Origin: Mycobacterium kyorinense
GTDB lineage: Bacteria; Actinomycetota; Actinomycetes; Mycobacteriales; Mycobacteriaceae
Length of the DNA: 39,257 nucleotides
Direction: 5' to 3'
Assembly: GCF_002101735.1 (NCBI RefSeq)
Contig: NZ_LQPE01000012.1
Coordinates: 1-39,257, forward strand
How positions within the stretch are numbered: the first letter of the stretch is position 1; every line of letters begins with the position of its first letter. Both the position numbers and the translations under genes were made by a program. Below are positions 19,118 to 25,874 of this stretch, in pieces. Below the pieces are notes generated by a model. The model saw only the letters and a list, made by a program, of their open reading frames with translations. It did no database searches and was not told the origin of the DNA.

Positions 19118-20554
19118 ATGAGCAACGTCCTGGACCCGCGCGATCAGGTCTGGTTCGACTACGGGCGAGCGACCGGAGTGAGCACTCTGGCGCAGTGGGT
19201 CTGGGTGTACAACCGCGGGATCGACCTCGACGGTCTGCGACGGTTCCACGACCATCTTCGGCGCGGACGCTTATCTCGCCGCATCGAACGGTCGCCGTTG
19301 CCATTCGGCCGCCACCGCTGGGTATCAGCCGACGGGTCATCCGACATCGAGGTGGTCGCGACGGCTCGCCCCCGAGAGGAATTCGGCGACTGGCTCAGCG
19401 AGCAGGCCAAGTCCCCGCTGGATTGCGAGCGCGGACCCGGATGGCACCTCGCAGTGCTTCCGTTTACCGACGGCGGAACCGGGCTGAGCTTGCTGACTTC
19501 ACATTGCCTCACCGACGGCCCCGGCCTCTGTGAAGCGCTGGCGGATGCCGCGGCTGGGCGCGACGACCCGATCAGCTGGCCCGCCGCCGGGTCGCGCGCT
19601 CGGTGGCAGGCGCTGCGCGAGGACGCGCGCCAAGCGGTGCGCGACATTTCCGCTATCGGCCGCGCCGTCGTCGCCGCCGTGCGGTTGGCCCGGCGTAGCC
19701 GCGGTGATACCGGGACCCCGGTCAGGTCAACGCCACTCATGGTGCCCGCCGGCACGGACGAACCCGTCACGCTGCCCACGGCAATGGTGTTCATCGATGC
19801 CGACGAGTGGGATGCCCGCGCACACTCACTCGGCGGGAACAGCACGGCGCTGCTTGCGGGGGTGGCGGCTCGCCTCGCCCAACGAGTGGGGAGGGTCACC
19901 GCAGACGGCTCGGTCAGCTTGGTGATGCCGGTCAACGAACGCGCCGCCGGCGATACTCGCGCCAACGCCTTCAGCGACGTCAACGTCGAAGTCGACCCGG
20001 CACCCGCGACGACCGACCTGCGTGAGATCCGCGCCGCAATCAAGCAAGCCGTGGTTCGCTACCGGGAGTTAGCCGACGAACAGCGGGCGCTGTTCGCTGT
20101 CATTCCCTTGCTACCCAAGCGACTCTTCAAGGTCGCCGGGACTGCGACAAGCGTGGTCTCGTCCAACCTCGGTGTGATCGACCCGGCCGTCAGCCGGCCG
20201 GACGGCACGGTTGCCGACTACTCCGCAGTGCAGAATGCGTACCAGGGTATGACCGAGGCGATGCTGCACCGGTTGGGTGGAGTACAGGCTTGGGCCTCGG
20301 GAAGAGCCTGCGGACGGGTCTTTGTCTGCGTCATGGCTTATCAGCCGGGTCGCCTTAGCTCGAATGACGCCTTACGGCAAGAGCTTTCGAGCGTTCTGGA
20401 GGACTTCTCGCTCACCGGAACGTATCTGGGAGAGTCCGCGAATCACCCACCACCGACGAAGTCACCACGCCGAATCGACGACACAGGCGCGCGGCGCGCT
20501 CCACGCGGGTTTCGGCATCATCCGGCACGGCCCGCGACACCGCCAATTCAGTAG
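19118..20554 (+). CDS. PapA-like condensation-superfamily acyltransferase 2
   Basis: 478 residues. SHCLTDG supplies the HxxxDG motif of the PapA / WS-DGAT / condensation superfamily. Paralog of 9584-11005: the two share VWVYNRGIDLDGL versus VWVYDHDVDLDGL, PLPFGRxRWV, ADEWDAR/SDEWDAR and NERxxGDTRANA. The C-terminal tail after LTGTYLGE is Pro/Arg-rich and not shared. It probably acylates the glycan or peptide of the locus product. The ATG at 19118 was chosen because homology begins there and a TATGGT -10 lies 6 nt upstream; the open frame back to 18701 crosses the GAP-like 2 gene. It heads a likely operon with the dehydrogenase 84 bp downstream. Confidence 0.85.
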   Translation: MSNVLDPRDQVWFDYGRATGVSTLAQWVWVYNRGIDLDGLRRFHDHLRRGRLSRRIERSPLPFGRHRWVSADGSSDIEVVATARPREEFGDWLSEQAKSPLDCERGPGWHLAVLPFTDGGTGLSLLTSHCLTDGPGLCEALADAAAGRDDPISWPAAGSRARWQALREDARQAVRDISAIGRAVVAAVRLARRSRGDTGTPVRSTPLMVPAGTDEPVTLPTAMVFIDADEWDARAHSLGGNSTALLAGVAARLAQRVGRVTADGSVSLVMPVNERAAGDTRANAFSDVNVEVDPAPATTDLREIRAAIKQAVVRYRELADEQRALFAVIPLLPKRLFKVAGTATSVVSSNLGVIDPAVSRPDGTVADYSAVQNAYQGMTEAMLHRLGGVQAWASGRACGRVFVCVMAYQPGRLSSNDALRQELSSVLEDFSLTGTYLGESANHPPPTKSPRRIDDTGARRAPRGFRHHPARPATPPIQ

Positions 20555-20638
20555 TGCTGATATCCATGCAGGACCACGGCAGGGCATGGCACTGTAGTGA
20601 AAGTGTGTGGAGCGGGGGCCTGACAAGTTAGGCGGGCG

Positions 20639-22018
20639 ATGCCTGAAGGCGTGTTCGGACGTAGCGACGCTGAGATCGACCTCTTGGTCCGTGGCAAGCA
20701 GTCAGGGATCGCCGTTGTGGGCTTCGGCTATATCGGCACGGTGATCGGGGCCGTACTGGCTTCTCGCGGTTGGCCCGTCACGGGAATCGACGTAAGACAA
20801 AGCGTTGTCGACGAGATCAACCTGGGCAAGACCACCGTGCCCGAACCCGGGCTCGACGAGCTCGTTGCCAACAGCGTGCGAGTCGGTCGGCTGCGCGCCA
20901 CAACCGATTTCGGCGTTCTGGCGAACAACGACTTCGTGATCGTGAACGTCGGTACGCCGCTTGACGACTTCGAACCCGTCGTCGACCACATCAAGGCCGC
21001 GGCGCGGTCCGTGGGAGAGCATCTGCATGCCGGCCACCTGGTCATCCTCAAAAGCACCGTGCCACCCGATACCACCCAGAATCTCGTCCAGCCGATCCTT
21101 GAAGAGACCTCGGGACTACGCGCGGGGGTCGACTTCGGGTTGGCGTTTTGTCCCGAGCGGCTTGCCGAAGGCCGGGCCGTCCACGAGCTGACGTCAATCC
21201 CCATCGTGGTGGGCGCCATCGACGAGCGCAGCGCTCGGGCATGCGCCACACTGTGGCGTCACACCCTGGGCGTGGAGTCCGTTGTCGTGGACGATCCGCG
21301 GACCGCCGAGATGGTCAAACTTGCGGACAACCTCTGGATCGACCTCAACGTCGCGCTGGCCAACGAGCTGGCCAAGGTGTGCGACCGGATCGGGATGGAC
21401 GTCCTGCAAGTCATCGACGCAGCCAACACGATGCCGAAGGGCAGCCACGACGTGAACATCCTGATGCCGAGTATGGGCGTCGGCGGCTACTGCCTGACGA
21501 AGGATCCGTGGTTCGTCGACCATCTGGGACAGTCCGTGGGCTTGGACCTCGCGATTCCGCGGACGTCGAGGACTGTCAACGACACGATGCCTGCCTACAC
21601 CTACGAGCTGCTCGAGCAGCTCCTCGCCGATCAGGGCAAGGCGATCGAGAGGAGCAGGATTGCGGTGCTGGGCATCGCGTTCAAGAACAACACCGGCGAC
21701 TGCCGTCTGACGCCCACTAAGCACGTCATGGCTTTGCTCGAGGAGACCGGCTGCGAACTTTCGGTCCATGACCCGTGGGTGGCGGACGAGGAGGCGCTCA
21801 CGGTGACGACGATCCCCCTGACCGCAGACATCGAGTCGGCGGTCGAAGATGCCGATGCCCTGGTGGTACTCGCCGGCCATCGAGAGTTCCACCAGATCCC
21901 GTTGGTTCGGCTGGCGGGCCTGGTGGGGCCCAATTGCGTGTTCCTCGACGGGCGCAACAGCTTTGACCCGGCAGCGGTGCGCGCCGCCGGCTTCGTCTAC
22001 AAGGGCATCGGTCGATAG
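20639..22018 (+). CDS. UDP-sugar 6-dehydrogenase (UDP-glucose / UDP-ManNAc dehydrogenase family)
   Basis: 459 residues. The NAD fold is VGFGYIG (27-33). VGTPLDD and STVPPDTT are the conserved cofactor-side loops. The catalytic cysteine is Cys285 in MGVGGYCLTKDPWF, with KLADNLWIDLNVALANE as the central helix that carries the catalytic Lys. The family oxidises the C6 hydroxyl of UDP-sugars twice to a uronate. The DPWF ending resembles the WecC-type (UDP-ManNAc) branch, so UDP-glucose is likely but not certain. The next gene, a UDP-glucuronate decarboxylase/epimerase-like enzyme, starts within its stop codon (TAGTG, one-base overlap), which favours UDP-glucuronate as the product. Confidence 0.93.
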   Translation: MPEGVFGRSDAEIDLLVRGKQSGIAVVGFGYIGTVIGAVLASRGWPVTGIDVRQSVVDEINLGKTTVPEPGLDELVANSVRVGRLRATTDFGVLANNDFVIVNVGTPLDDFEPVVDHIKAAARSVGEHLHAGHLVILKSTVPPDTTQNLVQPILEETSGLRAGVDFGLAFCPERLAEGRAVHELTSIPIVVGAIDERSARACATLWRHTLGVESVVVDDPRTAEMVKLADNLWIDLNVALANELAKVCDRIGMDVLQVIDAANTMPKGSHDVNILMPSMGVGGYCLTKDPWFVDHLGQSVGLDLAIPRTSRTVNDTMPAYTYELLEQLLADQGKAIERSRIAVLGIAFKNNTGDCRLTPTKHVMALLEETGCELSVHDPWVADEEALTVTTIPLTADIESAVEDADALVVLAGHREFHQIPLVRLAGLVGPNCVFLDGRNSFDPAAVRAAGFVYKGIGR

Positions 22019-22998
22019 TGTCCAACGTCGTCGTGACAGGCGGCTACGGCTTCATCGGATCGCATCTGGTTTCCGCGTTGCTGCGCCGCGGCGACGCTGT
22101 CACGGTGTTCGACCTTGCGAAGGACACCCGCGACCGCGCCGTCGACTTCGACCGCCATGCCAACTTCCGGTTCGTGCAGGGCGACGTCACCGATCTGTCC
22201 GCCCTCGAGACAGCACTGATGCCCGGCGTCGACACCGTGTTTCACCTGGCTGCCGTCGTCGGTGTCGAAAGATATCTCGAAGATCCGCTGCGGGTTATCG
22301 ACGTCAACGTGACCGGCACGCGCAACGTCCTCGAATTGAGCCAACGGCACGGAGCGCACGTGGTGTTGGCCAGCACGTCTGAGGTGTTCGGGAAGAACCC
22401 GAACCCACCGTTCGCCGAGGACGACGACCGCGTCCTCGGTCCGACAAGGACGGCGCGGTGGAGTTACAGCACCAGCAAGGCGATGGCCGAGCATCTCGCT
22501 TTCGCGATGCATACGACCTACGGGCTGCCCGTGACGGTAGTCCGCTACTTCAACGTGTACGGCCCACGGCAGGACCCGATATTCGTGATCTCCCGGACCA
22601 TTCACCGGATTCTCAATGGCCGCCAGCCGCTGCTCTACGACGCGGGCGAGCAGACGCGTTGCTTCACCTACGTCGACGACGCCGTCGCCGGCACCCTGCT
22701 CGCGTCCGAGAACAAGACGGCAATCGGCCAGGCCTTCAACATCGGCAGCATGACCGAGACGACGGTGGGCGATGCGGTGGCGTTGGCGATCGAGATCGCC
22801 AACGTCGATTCGGTGTCCAGCGCCGAAACTATCGATACTGCAGCACATTTCGGCGCGCGCTACGAGGACATCCCTCGTCGTATCCCCGATTCGACCAAGG
22901 CGCAGCGGGAGCTGGGCTGGCGCCTTGAGGTCGATCTCGCGGAAGGGATTCGTCGCACCATCGACTGGGCGCGGGCCAACCCGTGGTACCTGTTGTAG
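22018..22998 (+). CDS. NAD-dependent SDR, UDP-glucuronate decarboxylase/epimerase-like
   Basis: 326 residues, extended SDR. GGYGFIG (8-14) binds NAD. The catalytic YxxxK is Tyr150-Lys154 (YSTSK). TSEVFG (Ser121-Glu122) and RWSYSTSK are typical of UDP-glucuronate decarboxylases such as ArnA and UDP-xylose synthase, where the Ser-Glu pair helps decarboxylation. A later RRIPDSTKA stretch fits the Arg loop of the same enzymes. With the dehydrogenase upstream the predicted path is UDP-hexose to UDP-uronate to UDP-xylose or a UDP-4-keto-pentose. A C4-epimerase giving UDP-galacturonate is the main alternative. The GTG start overlaps the upstream TAG by one base. Confidence 0.88.
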   Translation: MSNVVVTGGYGFIGSHLVSALLRRGDAVTVFDLAKDTRDRAVDFDRHANFRFVQGDVTDLSALETALMPGVDTVFHLAAVVGVERYLEDPLRVIDVNVTGTRNVLELSQRHGAHVVLASTSEVFGKNPNPPFAEDDDRVLGPTRTARWSYSTSKAMAEHLAFAMHTTYGLPVTVVRYFNVYGPRQDPIFVISRTIHRILNGRQPLLYDAGEQTRCFTYVDDAVAGTLLASENKTAIGQAFNIGSMTETTVGDAVALAIEIANVDSVSSAETIDTAAHFGARYEDIPRRIPDSTKAQRELGWRLEVDLAEGIRRTIDWARANPWYLL

Positions 22999-23019
22999 GT
23001 GAAAGGCTGAGGATCCCCA

Positions 23020-24297
23020 ATGAAATTTGCGCTGGCGTTCTACGGAACTCGCGGCGATGTCGAGCCAGGTGTTGCGGTCGGGCGTGAGCTGCTGCGCCGC
23101 GGGCACGACGTGCGCCTGGCGGTTCCGCCCGAGCTGGTCGGGTTCGCCGAGTCGGCCGGGGTCGCGGCGGTGGCGTACGGGCCGGATGCGCGGATGTGGC
23201 AGAACCTGCACCGCGACTTCTTGACGTGTTTGTTCCGTACCCCTTGGCGGCGCCACGATCTGAGGAGATTGTGGCGCGAGGATCGGCGGCTGCTGGCCCA
23301 GTGCTGGGACGAGACCAGCGCCACGTTGAGGTCGTTGGCAGCGGGGGCCGACCTGGTGTTCACCAGCGTGATCGGTGAGGAGTCCGCCGCCAACGTCGCG
23401 GAGTATTACGGCATTCCGCTGGCCACCCTGCATGCCTTCCCGCTGCGGCCCAATGGCCAGCTTGCTGCGATTCCGGCTCCGTTGGCGCGTTCGGCCATGA
23501 GGTTGTCCGAGCGGCTCGGGCGGTCGCTGACGAAGAAGCTCGAAGACGCCCAGCGCCGTGAGCTGGGCTTGCCGAAGGCCAGTGGTCTGCCGTCGCGACG
23601 GATCAGCGAACGGGGAGTGCTGGAGATCCAGGCCTACGACGAGGCGTGCTTTCCCGGGCTGGCGGACGAGTGGGCGAGATTCGACGGCCGGCGGCCCTTT
23701 GTCGGCACGCTGACGCTGGAGATGACGACGGATGCCGATGACGACGTCGCGTCCTGGATCGCCGCGGGGACGCCGCCGATTTTCTTCGGCTTCGGCAGCA
23801 CACCGGCCAAGTCTCCGGCCGAGACGATCGCGATGATCGGCGCGGCCTGTGAACAGCTCGGTGAGCGGGCGTTGGTGTGCGCCGGCGGGACCGACTTCAG
23901 CGAAGTGCCTGACGCCGGACACGTCAAGGTGGTAGGCGAGATGAACTATGCGGCGGCCTTTCCGGCCTGCCGCGCAGTGGTGCACCACGGCGGCACCGGT
24001 ACCACGGCCGCCGGCCTGCGGGCCGGAGTGCCGACGTTGATCCTGTCGACGTGGGGCGATCAGACGATTTGGGGCGCTGTGGTCAAGCGCCTGAAAGTCG
24101 GTACCACCCGGCGCTTTTCGAGCACCACCCAGGATTCGTTGGTCGCAGACCTGCGCCGGATCCTGGACCCGGCGTACGTTGCCCGGGCCCGCGAGATCGC
24201 CACCCGGATGACCAAAGCCGACCACAGCGTCGCGGCCACCGCTGATCTTGTCGAGAACTTCGCCGCACGAAAAGTGAAGGGCCGGAACCCGCAATGA
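23020..24297 (+). CDS. GT1-family glycosyltransferase 2
   Basis: 425 residues. FYGTRGDVEPGVAVG (near 7-21) starts the GT-B acceptor domain. VVHHGGTGTTAAGLRAGVP near residue 320 is the donor-binding signature, followed by STWGDQTIWG. Related to the GPL glycosyltransferases Gtf1-3/RtfA and to the two paralogs in this window. It lies 21 bp after the SDR gene, with GAGGA about 5-6 bases before the ATG, so it is probably translated from the same mRNA. This placement makes it a candidate for using the UDP-uronate or UDP-pentose made by the two preceding enzymes. Acceptor unknown. Confidence 0.93.
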   Translation: MKFALAFYGTRGDVEPGVAVGRELLRRGHDVRLAVPPELVGFAESAGVAAVAYGPDARMWQNLHRDFLTCLFRTPWRRHDLRRLWREDRRLLAQCWDETSATLRSLAAGADLVFTSVIGEESAANVAEYYGIPLATLHAFPLRPNGQLAAIPAPLARSAMRLSERLGRSLTKKLEDAQRRELGLPKASGLPSRRISERGVLEIQAYDEACFPGLADEWARFDGRRPFVGTLTLEMTTDADDDVASWIAAGTPPIFFGFGSTPAKSPAETIAMIGAACEQLGERALVCAGGTDFSEVPDAGHVKVVGEMNYAAAFPACRAVVHHGGTGTTAAGLRAGVPTLILSTWGDQTIWGAVVKRLKVGTTRRFSSTTQDSLVADLRRILDPAYVARAREIATRMTKADHSVAATADLVENFAARKVKGRNPQ

Positions 24298-25556
24298 AAT
24301 TTGCGCTGGCAAGTTACGGAAGCCGCGGCGACGTGGAACCGTGCGTCGCCGTCGGCCGTGAGCTGGTCCGCCGCGGGCATGACGTGCGTATGGCCGTCCC
24401 GCCCGACCTGGTCGGCTTCGCCGAGGCGGCCGGGCCTGCGGCGGTCCCTTTCGGGCCCGAAGTGCAATCCATCCTGGACGCGCATCGCAGCTTTTGGACC
24501 TACTTCTTCCGCAACTTCTGGCGAATCCGGGATCTGATTAGGCTGCGGCGCGAAATCGCCGAGCCGGTCATCGAGCGCTGGGAAGAGATCTGTGCGACGT
24601 TGACGTCGCTGGCCGACGGTGCCGACCTGCTTGTCACCGGCCTGAATTTCGAGCAGCCCGCAGCCAACGTCGCGGAGTATTACGACATTCCGCTGGCGTC
24701 CGTGCACATTTTTCCGGTGCGGGCGAGCGGTCAGTTCTTGCGATTCGTGCCGTCGGGGCTGGGCCGTTCCGCGATGAGGGTGTTCTGGTGGCTTTCGTGG
24801 CGTCTGGCGAAGCAGGTCGAGGATGCGCAGCGTCGCACGCTGGGCCTGCCGACGGCAACAACTCCTGTGCCGCGGCGGATCGCCGAACGCGGCTGGCTGG
24901 AAATCCAGGCCTACGACGAGATCTGCTTCCCAGGGCTGGCCGCCGAGTGGGCGGCACATGATGGTCGGCGCCCGTTTGTGGGCGCGCTGACGATGGAGTT
25001 GCCGACCGACGCCGACGAAGAAATCGCATCGTGGATAGCGGCCGGGACACCGCCGATTTACTTCGGCTTCGGCAGCGTCCCGGTCGAATCTCCGGCCGCG
25101 ACGCTGGGCATGATCAGCGCGGTGTGCGCGCAGTTGGGTGAGCGAGCCTTGGTGTGCGCCGGCTGGAGCGACTTTCGCGGCCTCCCCGATTACGAGCACA
25201 TCAAGCTGGTCGGCGCAGCCAACCTCGCGGCCGTCTTTCCGGCCTGCCGCGCCGTCGTGCATCACGGCGGTACCGGCACGACCGCCACGGGTCTGCGCGC
25301 CGGAGTGCCAACGCTGATCCTCTCGACGGACATCGACCAGACGGTGTGGGGAAGCCGGATCAAACGGCTGCAGGTCGGTACCGGGCGACGCTTTTCGACC
25401 ACTACCGAGAAAACGCTGGTCGCCGACCTGCGGCGGATCCTGGACCCGGCGTACATTGCGCGGGCCCGCGAGATCGCCACCCGGATGACCAAAGCCGCCG
25501 AAAGCGTTGTGGCGGCGGCCGATTTGGTAGAGGAATTCGCTCGCCGCAATGCCTGA
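24294..25556 (+). CDS. GT1-family glycosyltransferase 3
   Basis: 420 residues. ASYGSRGDVEPCVAVG at the N-terminus and VVHHGGTGTTATGLRAGVP near 320 define the same GT1 subfamily as the other two; the following loop is STDIDQTVWG. The ATG overlaps the TGA of glycosyltransferase 2 (ATGA), so the two are translationally coupled. N-terminal acceptor-domain residues differ more among the three paralogs than the C-terminal donor domain, as expected if acceptors differ. It is the last gene before the regulatory region of NRPS 2. Likely role is a further sugar addition to the lipopeptide. Confidence 0.93.
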   Translation: MKFALASYGSRGDVEPCVAVGRELVRRGHDVRMAVPPDLVGFAEAAGPAAVPFGPEVQSILDAHRSFWTYFFRNFWRIRDLIRLRREIAEPVIERWEEICATLTSLADGADLLVTGLNFEQPAANVAEYYDIPLASVHIFPVRASGQFLRFVPSGLGRSAMRVFWWLSWRLAKQVEDAQRRTLGLPTATTPVPRRIAERGWLEIQAYDEICFPGLAAEWAAHDGRRPFVGALTMELPTDADEEIASWIAAGTPPIYFGFGSVPVESPAATLGMISAVCAQLGERALVCAGWSDFRGLPDYEHIKLVGAANLAAVFPACRAVVHHGGTGTTATGLRAGVPTLILSTDIDQTVWGSRIKRLQVGTGRRFSTTTEKTLVADLRRILDPAYIARAREIATRMTKAAESVVAAADLVEEFARRNA

Positions 25557-25575
25557 TGACGAAAGCTGCCATCAG

Positions 25576-25589
25576 GCGGGCGGTCCCGC
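25576..25589 (+). terminator. Weak hairpin after glycosyltransferase 3
   Basis: GCGGG-CGGT-CCCGC, a 5-bp GC stem 19 bp after the stop codon. There is no T-run, so at best it is a non-canonical terminator of the 19118-25556 operon. Confidence 0.2.
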
Positions 25590-25604
25590 GAATCTCTCAT
25601 GAAA

Positions 25605-25624
25605 TTCCAATAATTTTCCAATAA
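25605..25624 (+). repeat. TTCCAATAA direct repeat, 11-bp period
   Basis: TTCCAATAA at 25605-25613 and again at 25616-25624, spaced one helical turn apart. An inverted TTGGAA follows at 25691-25696. This spacing suits a protein-binding site on one face of the DNA, but no known regulator is recognised. Confidence 0.4.
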
Positions 25625-25664
25625 AGCTATCGCTGCGCCTTCCGCTGGGCCACTCCGAGCCAGC

Positions 25665-25680
25665 TGTGAGGCAGGTCACA
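25665..25680 (+). promoter_or_regulatory. Crp-type site TGTGA-N6-TCACA
   Basis: TGTGAGGCAGGTCACA is a perfect two-fold match to the cAMP receptor protein consensus, which the mycobacterial Crp (Rv3676 type) also recognises. Its centre is about 76 bp before the start predicted from TATGGT at 25736-25741 and about 200 bp before NRPS 2. This suggests cAMP-linked control of the second NRPS. Confidence 0.65.
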
Positions 25681-25696
25681 TTCCGAGAACTTGGAA
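25681..25696 (+). promoter_or_regulatory. Imperfect palindrome adjoining the Crp site
   Basis: TTCCGAGAACTTGGAA has TTCC/GGAA arms and partly symmetric inner bases. It abuts the Crp box without a gap. It may bind a second regulator or be chance. Confidence 0.3.
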
Positions 25697-25735
25697 GGTT
25701 TTACAAAAAAGCGGAACAACGCAGGTGGCCTCCAG

Positions 25736-25741
25736 TATGGT
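25736..25741 (+). promoter_or_regulatory. -10 element TATGGT for NRPS 2
   Basis: Same hexamer as the promoters at 11062, 17322 and 19106. Here no start codon lies at leaderless distance, so a leader of about 120-130 nt containing short ORFs is predicted. No convincing -35 is seen. Confidence 0.4.
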
Positions 25742-25778
25742 TCGTTCGACGCGTGTCGACTAGACATCTGGAGAGCTG

Positions 25779-25874
25779 GTGAGCATCGATCCGATCGAAC
25801 GGGGCTGGACCGATACGCGGCCGAGGAGTCGGGGGACGTTGGCTGGGGACAGGCTTTCCACAAGTAAGTGGTGA
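25779..25874 (+). CDS. Short upstream ORF (31 aa) coupled to NRPS 2
   Basis: The GTG start has GGAG five bases upstream. The product is 31 residues beginning [10 protein letters not shown], without known similarity. Its TGA (25872-25874) overlaps the GTG at 25871 of NRPS 2 as GTGA. A further 9-codon ORF (GTG at 25753) ends in a GTGA overlap with this start. The chain resembles the leader ORF before the sulfotransferase. It may couple ribosome loading to the NRPS; coding is unproven. Confidence 0.3.
   Translation: MSIDPIERGWTDTRPRSRGTLAGDRLSTSKW

Larger units (their letters stand above)
25557..25870 (+). other. Intergenic regulatory region upstream of NRPS 2
   Basis: This is the only gap of more than 300 bases. 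It is locally AT-rich around 25600-25630 and 25690-25710. It holds a short GC hairpin after the GT operon, a 9-bp direct repeat, a perfect Crp-type palindrome, an adjacent imperfect palindrome, a TATGGT -10 candidate and short ORFs chained by GTGA overlaps into the NRPS start. No protein-coding gene of normal size was found. Confidence 0.7.
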
